From positions 1 to 64,000 of the forward strand of contig CAMVCB010000003.1 in the NCBI GenBank assembly GCA_947165895.1: a stretch of 64,000 nucleotides of DNA. Direction: 5' to 3'. Below are positions 59,595-64,000 of the stretch, piece after piece. How positions within the stretch are numbered: position 1 is the stretch's first letter; the number at the start of each line of letters is the position of its first letter. The translations under genes and the position numbers were made by a program. Below the pieces are notes generated by a model. It had not been told where the DNA came from. It saw only the letters and a program-made list of their open reading frames with translations, and did not search any database. The stretch comes from an uncultured Treponema sp. (GTDB lineage: Bacteria > Spirochaetota > Spirochaetia > Treponematales > Treponemataceae).

Positions 59595-59756
59595 TAAAAA
59601 ACTGACGCGAGGGAGCAGAGTGTAGAGCGAAAACATTCTGTTTGTGGAGCGTCGCGAAAGCGGCGCATCTTATAGTTACTTTGCCACAAACAGCATGTAG
59701 CGCGATATCGCGCGGTTTCGACTCCACACTCTGCGACCGGAAGCCAGTTTTTTTAG
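59595..59756. terminator. Long imperfect inverted repeat between pta and the second phosphatase gene
   Basis: AAAAACTG...GCAGAGTGTAGAGCG...CTGTTTGTGG pairs with CCACAAACAG...ACTCCACACTCTGC...CAGTTTTTT. The right arm alone carries a small palindrome GCGCGATATCGCGC. A-run and T-run at the ends fit bidirectional termination of the convergent genes. Confidence 0.65.
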
Positions 59757-59766
59757 GTAGGTAGAC

Positions 59767-61899
59767 TTAGTCACTGTCAAGTGCCTCAAGAAAATCCTTT
59801 GAATCTTCCCTTTTCATTACAATAATCGTTATATCATCCTTGCGGTCGCCTTCACCAACATACATTTTTACAGTACGGGCCAGCTCAGAAACCAGGCGGT
59901 GGGCATTTTTTGTGTGATTTTCCATTAAAAAGTCCATAATCCGCTGCTTTCCAAACTGCTGGTGAGCAAGATTTTCGGCTTCAGTTACGCCGTCGGTATA
60001 GCAGACAAGAATATCATCCTTTTGCATAGTAAAACTTACATCGCGGTATTTTACATCGATATTTGCCATTCCGATTGCGCCAAACTGTTCAGCCTCGGAA
60101 TCACCAATAATTTCTATACAATCATCTGTTGCGGCCCGGTAAAGAATAGGACGGGGGTGTCCGGCATTTGCAAAATCAATCTTACAGCAGTCATTTTCAT
60201 CAAAATTACCGATGCGCATCATAATACCAGTCATATAGTTATCAATTGTGCCCTTTGCCACAATCAGATCGTGGTTTACATCAAGAAGACATTTAGAAAT
60301 CGGAACATCGTAAAAGCGGTTTTTCTGAAAGGCATTATAAACAATATTTTTAGAAAGCATGGTTATAAGGCTGGCCGCAATACCATGACCGGAAACGTCA
60401 AAAAGGGAAATACCGTCAAGCTTAATGCCAAGGGCATAATAATCAAAAAAGTCGCCCGAAACTTCACTCAAAGGCTCGTAATTAACAGCCAGATCCCAGC
60501 CCTGATAGTTTTTCTTCGGATAAGGGAAGAATTTCTGCTGAACTACCGCCGCCATCTGCAAATCAATATTGGAACGGTGGATTCGGTCAAGAAGACGGTT
60601 ATTTGCCTGATGAAGATTTTCCGTCTGCTTCTGAACCTCTTCCTTAAGATTTGTGTTCAGATATTCGTTGTTTATAATCGTCATGGCGTGATTATGCGAC
60701 AGAACGACAAGATAACTTATGATAGTAAGCTGCCAGCCATAAAAACTGAAGAAAGGCAGGGTCGTAATCTTAAATCCCATTCTGATAATCAAATCAATAG
60801 CCAACATTATAATAAAAGGAATAAGGCTGACAGTCAGAATTAAAGAACTTTTTCTGAACATTTCAATCTGAAATCCGCGAATAATATACCAGGCAACTAT
60901 CAGCATGTGGAAAAATGTCAGACAAAGTTCAGGAATAGAAATCCTCATCAGCTCATCATAATTTCGGGTGCTCAAAAGCATAAAAAGCTGAACTATAAAA
61001 ACTACCAGCCTTATAAGCTCCAGAATAAAATTTTTTGGAAGGGTAATCAGCTGACGGACAAAGGCGACAAAAAGAACAAAGTTCAAAATGCCGGTAAAAC
61101 ACATGATTGTCCGGTAAAATTTATAGTAAGGAATGCCAAGTCTGATGTAAAGCGGACAGACAGGAATGTAAAAGCTCGAACTGAAAACCATTGCACAAAG
61201 GCAAAGGAGGGCATACCAGAGATATTCCATGCGGTTTTTCAGCATAAAAAATAGGAAAGAAAATATGAACATTGCGGCCAGCATGGAACCCGCAAAGAAC
61301 ATATAGGCATAAGTGTTGAAAAAGCTTTTTATGATTCTTTTGTAATTTACGTGATGCTGATCAGAAATAAAGGCCTGACCAGAAATTTCACTTTTTCCAT
61401 GGCAGAAAACCTGAACAAGCAGGGTATTTTTCCCCTCCTGATTTAATACGCTGGAAGGAAAATTATAGCCATGGGCAAGATTCATCGGCGTTGTTTCAAA
61501 AGGCGGAAAGCTTCCTGAATAACCTACCAGCTGGTCATTAATCCAGACCTTATCAGCAAAATGGATATAAGTAAAATAGACTCCAAGATCCTTACCCTTC
61601 AATTCTTCAGGAAGAGTGAAGGTAGTCTTAAGCCAGATATAATGAGAAGAGCGGCCTGTTATTTTTTCAAGGTTTCTTTTTCCGAACTTAATGGGATAAA
61701 TAATTTTTGATTCTATTTCAGTTTCAGAAGGATAGTCTTCCTTATCAACAAGTCCCCAGGTAAAACTGTCGGTAAGGTTCAGTTCATAGTAATCATGTTT
61801 TACTCTTTCACCACCAATCCAGGATTTTAAGATAAAGAAAGCAGCAAAAACGGTGATAAAAGCATAAACGATTCCCATCGTCCATATTGTTTTTTTCAT
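59767..61899 (-). CDS. Membrane SpoIIE-type PP2C phosphatase with seven-TM sensor (7TM-DISM-like)
   Basis: This 710-residue paralogue of the protein at 35060 has the same order: N-terminal membrane anchor (no lipobox), extracytoplasmic beta-sandwich (HYIWLKTTFTLPEELKGKDL, KVWINDQLVGYSGSFPP), seven membrane segments (about 195-395), coiled coil (400-450) and PP2C domain (455-690). The PP2C domain shows VSGDFFDYYALG, LFDVSGHGIAASLITMLSKN, NAGHPRPIL, CYTDGVTEA and KDDITIIVMKR. It presumably has a separate ligand or target. An extended -10 TGG-TATAAT lies on the minus strand about 18 nt before the ATG, with no strong ribosome site. Confidence 0.85.
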   Translation of the reverse strand: MKKTIWTMGIVYAFITVFAAFFILKSWIGGERVKHDYYELNLTDSFTWGLVDKEDYPSETEIESKIIYPIKFGKRNLEKITGRSSHYIWLKTTFTLPEELKGKDLGVYFTYIHFADKVWINDQLVGYSGSFPPFETTPMNLAHGYNFPSSVLNQEGKNTLLVQVFCHGKSEISGQAFISDQHHVNYKRIIKSFFNTYAYMFFAGSMLAAMFIFSFLFFMLKNRMEYLWYALLCLCAMVFSSSFYIPVCPLYIRLGIPYYKFYRTIMCFTGILNFVLFVAFVRQLITLPKNFILELIRLVVFIVQLFMLLSTRNYDELMRISIPELCLTFFHMLIVAWYIIRGFQIEMFRKSSLILTVSLIPFIIMLAIDLIIRMGFKITTLPFFSFYGWQLTIISYLVVLSHNHAMTIINNEYLNTNLKEEVQKQTENLHQANNRLLDRIHRSNIDLQMAAVVQQKFFPYPKKNYQGWDLAVNYEPLSEVSGDFFDYYALGIKLDGISLFDVSGHGIAASLITMLSKNIVYNAFQKNRFYDVPISKCLLDVNHDLIVAKGTIDNYMTGIMMRIGNFDENDCCKIDFANAGHPRPILYRAATDDCIEIIGDSEAEQFGAIGMANIDVKYRDVSFTMQKDDILVCYTDGVTEAENLAHQQFGKQRIMDFLMENHTKNAHRLVSELARTVKMYVGEGDRKDDITIIVMKREDSKDFLEALDSD

Positions 61900-62035
61900 A
61901 AAAGTTTATTCAGTACAATTATACCATATCTTTCAGATATTTAAACAAATTTTAAGATTATTGAGTAATGTATTGTTTTTCATTAAAATATTTAGACTTA
62001 TTTATAGAAAGAAATTAATTTTTTAGAGGATTTAT

Positions 62036-63613
62036 ATGGCAGAAAACGAAGTTAGAGTAAGATATGCACCTAGTCCAACTGGAATGCAGCACATCGGCGG
62101 CGTACGTACAGCCCTTTTTAATTATCTTTTTGCCCGCTCACAGGGCGGAAAATTCATTCTTCGTCTTGAAGATACAGACCGCACACGCTATGACGAAAAA
62201 TATGTTCAGAACCTTTATGACACAATGGCATGGCTTGGAATCGACTGGGATGAAGGCGGTTCAAAAGGCGGTGATTATGGTCCTTACGTTCAGAGCGAAC
62301 GTTTCGAGCTTTACAAAAAATATGCAATGAAGCTGATTGAAAACGGAGAAGCTTACTACTGCTTCTGTGATGCAGAACGCCTTGACCGCATCCGCAAAAT
62401 TCAGACAGAAAATAAAATGGCTCCAGGTTACGACCGCAACTGCCGTCACCTTACTTCGGAAGAAGTAAAGGCAAATCTTGATGCAGGAAAGCCATACGTT
62501 ATCCGTCTTAAGGTACCTCTTGAAGGCGAAACAAAATTCCATGATCACCTTTTGGGCGACATTGTCTGGAAAAACGAAGATATTTCTCCGGATCCTGTTC
62601 TTTTGAAATCAGACGGATTTCCGACATATCACCTTGCAAACATCGTTGATGACCATTTGATGAAGGTAAGTCACGTAATGCGTGCTCAGGAATGGATTCC
62701 TTCTACTCCGCTCCATGTTCAGATGTACCGTTCATTCGGCTGGGAACACCCTGAATTCTGTCACCTTCCAATGGTAAACGGTGCAGATGGAAAGAAGCTT
62801 TCTAAACGCCACGGCTCAACTTCCCTGAACGAATTCCGTGCCCGCGGTTATCTTCCACAGGCAATCGTAAACTACGTTGCAATGCTGGGCTGCTCTTACG
62901 AAGAAGGAAAAGAATTCTATACTCTGGAAGAGCTCGCAAAGGCATTTAAGCTTGAGCATTTGAACAAGGCTCCTGCAGTATTTGATTACAAAAAGCTTGA
63001 ATACTTTAATGCAAACTACATCCGCCAGCTTTCTACAGAAGATTTGTACAAATGGACACTCCCATTTATTACAGGAACCGGCGATGCTACGCTTGAAATC
63101 AACCCGGAAAATCCTCAGCCAAAACCAAATGTCGGCCCGGAATTCTCTGGCGTTGCACTTGGCGAAGACGGCGAACCTTACTGCGTAGACAAGAGCATGA
63201 ACATGACTTCTGCAGACGTAAAGAAAACTTTGATGGGTCTTATGCCTCTTATTCAGGAAAGACTGAAGTTCCTTACAGAAGCAGCAGAAATGGTTCACTT
63301 TATGTTCACAGAACCAGCCGTTCCACCTGTAGAGCAGATTATTCCAAAGAAACTCGACCAGGCAAAAACAAAAGAAGTTCTTGAAAATGCAAAAGATTTC
63401 ATTGCAAAAGTATTTGAACTTGACCACGAGGGTGCAGAAGCCTTTGCAAAGGCAAAAGCAGAAGAGCTTGGAATTAAGCTGGGTGATTTCATGATGCCTG
63501 TTCGTATGGCAGTTACAGGAAGCCGTGTTTCACCTCCTCTTATCGGATCAATTCTGGTACTTGGAAAAGAGCGCGCCCTTGCCCGCCTTGAAAGAACACT
63601 TGCAGCCTTTTAA
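62036..63613 (+). CDS. gltX: Glutamyl-tRNA synthetase
   Basis: This 525-residue class I aminoacyl-tRNA synthetase has the HIGH-type motif HIGG (19-22) in RYAPSPTGMQHIGGVRTALF and the KMSKS-type motif KLSKRHG near 257. It has the glutamate-binding FILRLEDTDRTR and a helical anticodon-binding C-terminus. Ribosome site AGAGGA. The 130 bp upstream are AT-rich and hold the promoter, which I could not define uniquely. Confidence 0.95.
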   Translation: MAENEVRVRYAPSPTGMQHIGGVRTALFNYLFARSQGGKFILRLEDTDRTRYDEKYVQNLYDTMAWLGIDWDEGGSKGGDYGPYVQSERFELYKKYAMKLIENGEAYYCFCDAERLDRIRKIQTENKMAPGYDRNCRHLTSEEVKANLDAGKPYVIRLKVPLEGETKFHDHLLGDIVWKNEDISPDPVLLKSDGFPTYHLANIVDDHLMKVSHVMRAQEWIPSTPLHVQMYRSFGWEHPEFCHLPMVNGADGKKLSKRHGSTSLNEFRARGYLPQAIVNYVAMLGCSYEEGKEFYTLEELAKAFKLEHLNKAPAVFDYKKLEYFNANYIRQLSTEDLYKWTLPFITGTGDATLEINPENPQPKPNVGPEFSGVALGEDGEPYCVDKSMNMTSADVKKTLMGLMPLIQERLKFLTEAAEMVHFMFTEPAVPPVEQIIPKKLDQAKTKEVLENAKDFIAKVFELDHEGAEAFAKAKAEELGIKLGDFMMPVRMAVTGSRVSPPLIGSILVLGKERALARLERTLAAF

Positions 63614-63636
63614 TCAACCTAAATGAAATACGTCGA

Positions 63637-63700
63637 GTCAAGGCACGCGTACGCTTAAAGCCTTGACTTCGCCGTTTTTAGGGTTTGTAATAAACCCTAA
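63637..63700. other. Two hairpins after gltX
   Basis: GTCAAGGC/GCCTTGAC (63637-63644/63660-63667) and TTAGGGTTT/AAACCCTAA (63678-63686/63692-63700) precede the terminator. Confidence 0.55.
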
Positions 63701-63702
63701 AT

Positions 63703-63747
63703 AAAAAGCCCCTTTTCAGCATTTAATTGCCGGGAAGGGGCTTTTTT
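63703..63747. terminator. Terminator after gltX
   Basis: 12-bp arms AAAAAGCCCCTT/AAGGGGCTTTTT with T-runs at both ends. Confidence 0.88.
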
Positions 63748-63822
63748 ATTAATTTACTATATTAACGTTTAGACAAACAGAAAAATAAATTATAAAATTA
63801 TATTGTATCCTACATTTTTTCT

Positions 63823-63851
63823 TTGACTTTCTTTCCTTTCACCTTTATATT
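63823..63851 (+). promoter_or_regulatory. Promoter of the thioredoxin gene
   Basis: TTGACT (63823-63828), 17-bp spacer, TATATT (63846-63851). The leader of about 65 nt ends in GAGGT before the ATG. Confidence 0.7.
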
Positions 63852-63925
63852 AATTACAGAAGTGCTGAGATAAAGGCACTTAAAAGTACCGCCAGAGCGG
63901 ACAATCCCATAAGCGAGGTAAAACT

Positions 63926-64000
63926 ATGGCAGAAATTAATGTAACAAATGCAAGTTTTCAGAAGGAAGTTCTGGAATCAGACAAACCAGTTCTGGTAGAT
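63926..64000 (+). CDS. trxA: Thioredoxin, N-terminal part (truncated by window end)
   Basis: The first 25 residues (MAEINVTNASFQKEVLESDK, then PVLVD) match the start of thioredoxin, whose WCGPC active site would follow a few codons later outside the window. GAGGT precedes the ATG at the normal distance and a strong promoter lies upstream. The call rests on the FxxxVLxSDKPVLVDF pattern alone. Confidence 0.75.
   Translation, partial: MAEINVTNASFQKEVLESDKPVLVD

Overview
The window looks like a chromosome segment from a host-associated spirochaete of the genus Treponema. This is an inference from gene content: lipoproteins with the loose spirochaetal lipobox, two seven-TM SpoIIE-type phosphatases, a FabV enoyl reductase, a large chemoreceptor, two Rpn-type PD-(D/E)XK nucleases and an [FeFe] hydrogenase beside phosphotransacetylase. 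I cannot name a species. Genes are dense on both strands. Intergenic spaces are rich in inverted repeats, many acting as bidirectional terminators.

Layout. 0-2 kb is accessory: the tip of an IS3-like element, a string of hairpins, an Rpn nuclease, and a 0.3-kb module with convergent promoters and a 36-residue hydrophobic/basic peptide that looks like an undescribed type I toxin-antitoxin locus. 2-4.8 kb is a large surface lipoprotein. 4.9-10.2 kb is a sulfur amino acid island (trans-sulfuration lyase, MalY/PatB lyase, DUF4418/ABC exporter, Rrf2 regulator) sharing four copies of one operator. 10.2-22 kb holds pyrE, yhbY, an OppA-like protein, murJ, an M24 peptidase, a large TPR protein and a LamG/FnIII protein. 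22-32 kb is DNA repair (uvrC, addB, addA) with a second Rpn nuclease. 32-40 kb has a GNAT enzyme, a small lipoprotein, the SRP RNA gene, gdhA and a lipoprotein-type PP2C phosphatase. 37-46 kb is an arabinose locus: binding lipoprotein and chemoreceptor on one strand, LacI regulator-araB-araA-araD on the other. 46-51 kb has trpB2, an aldo-keto reductase, a DUF4160/DUF2442 pair and a DUF5718/FliG-N-like pair. 51-57 kb is pyrC-pyrI-pyrB-fabV-fabF on the minus strand. 57-64 kb has the hydrogenase divergent from pta, a second PP2C phosphatase, gltX and the start of thioredoxin.

How it fits together. Pyrimidine synthesis (pyrBI, pyrC, pyrE), fatty acid elongation (fabF, fabV), arabinose catabolism and fermentative acetate/H2 metabolism (pta, hydrogenase) describe an anaerobic sugar fermenter. 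Regulation visible in the DNA includes a Rrf2 operator regulon, a LacI operator pair, divergent promoters, four apparently leaderless genes with TGN-TATAAT-type -10 elements exactly 6 nt before the start codon, and a covarying 3' RNA element repeated after gdhA and pyrB.
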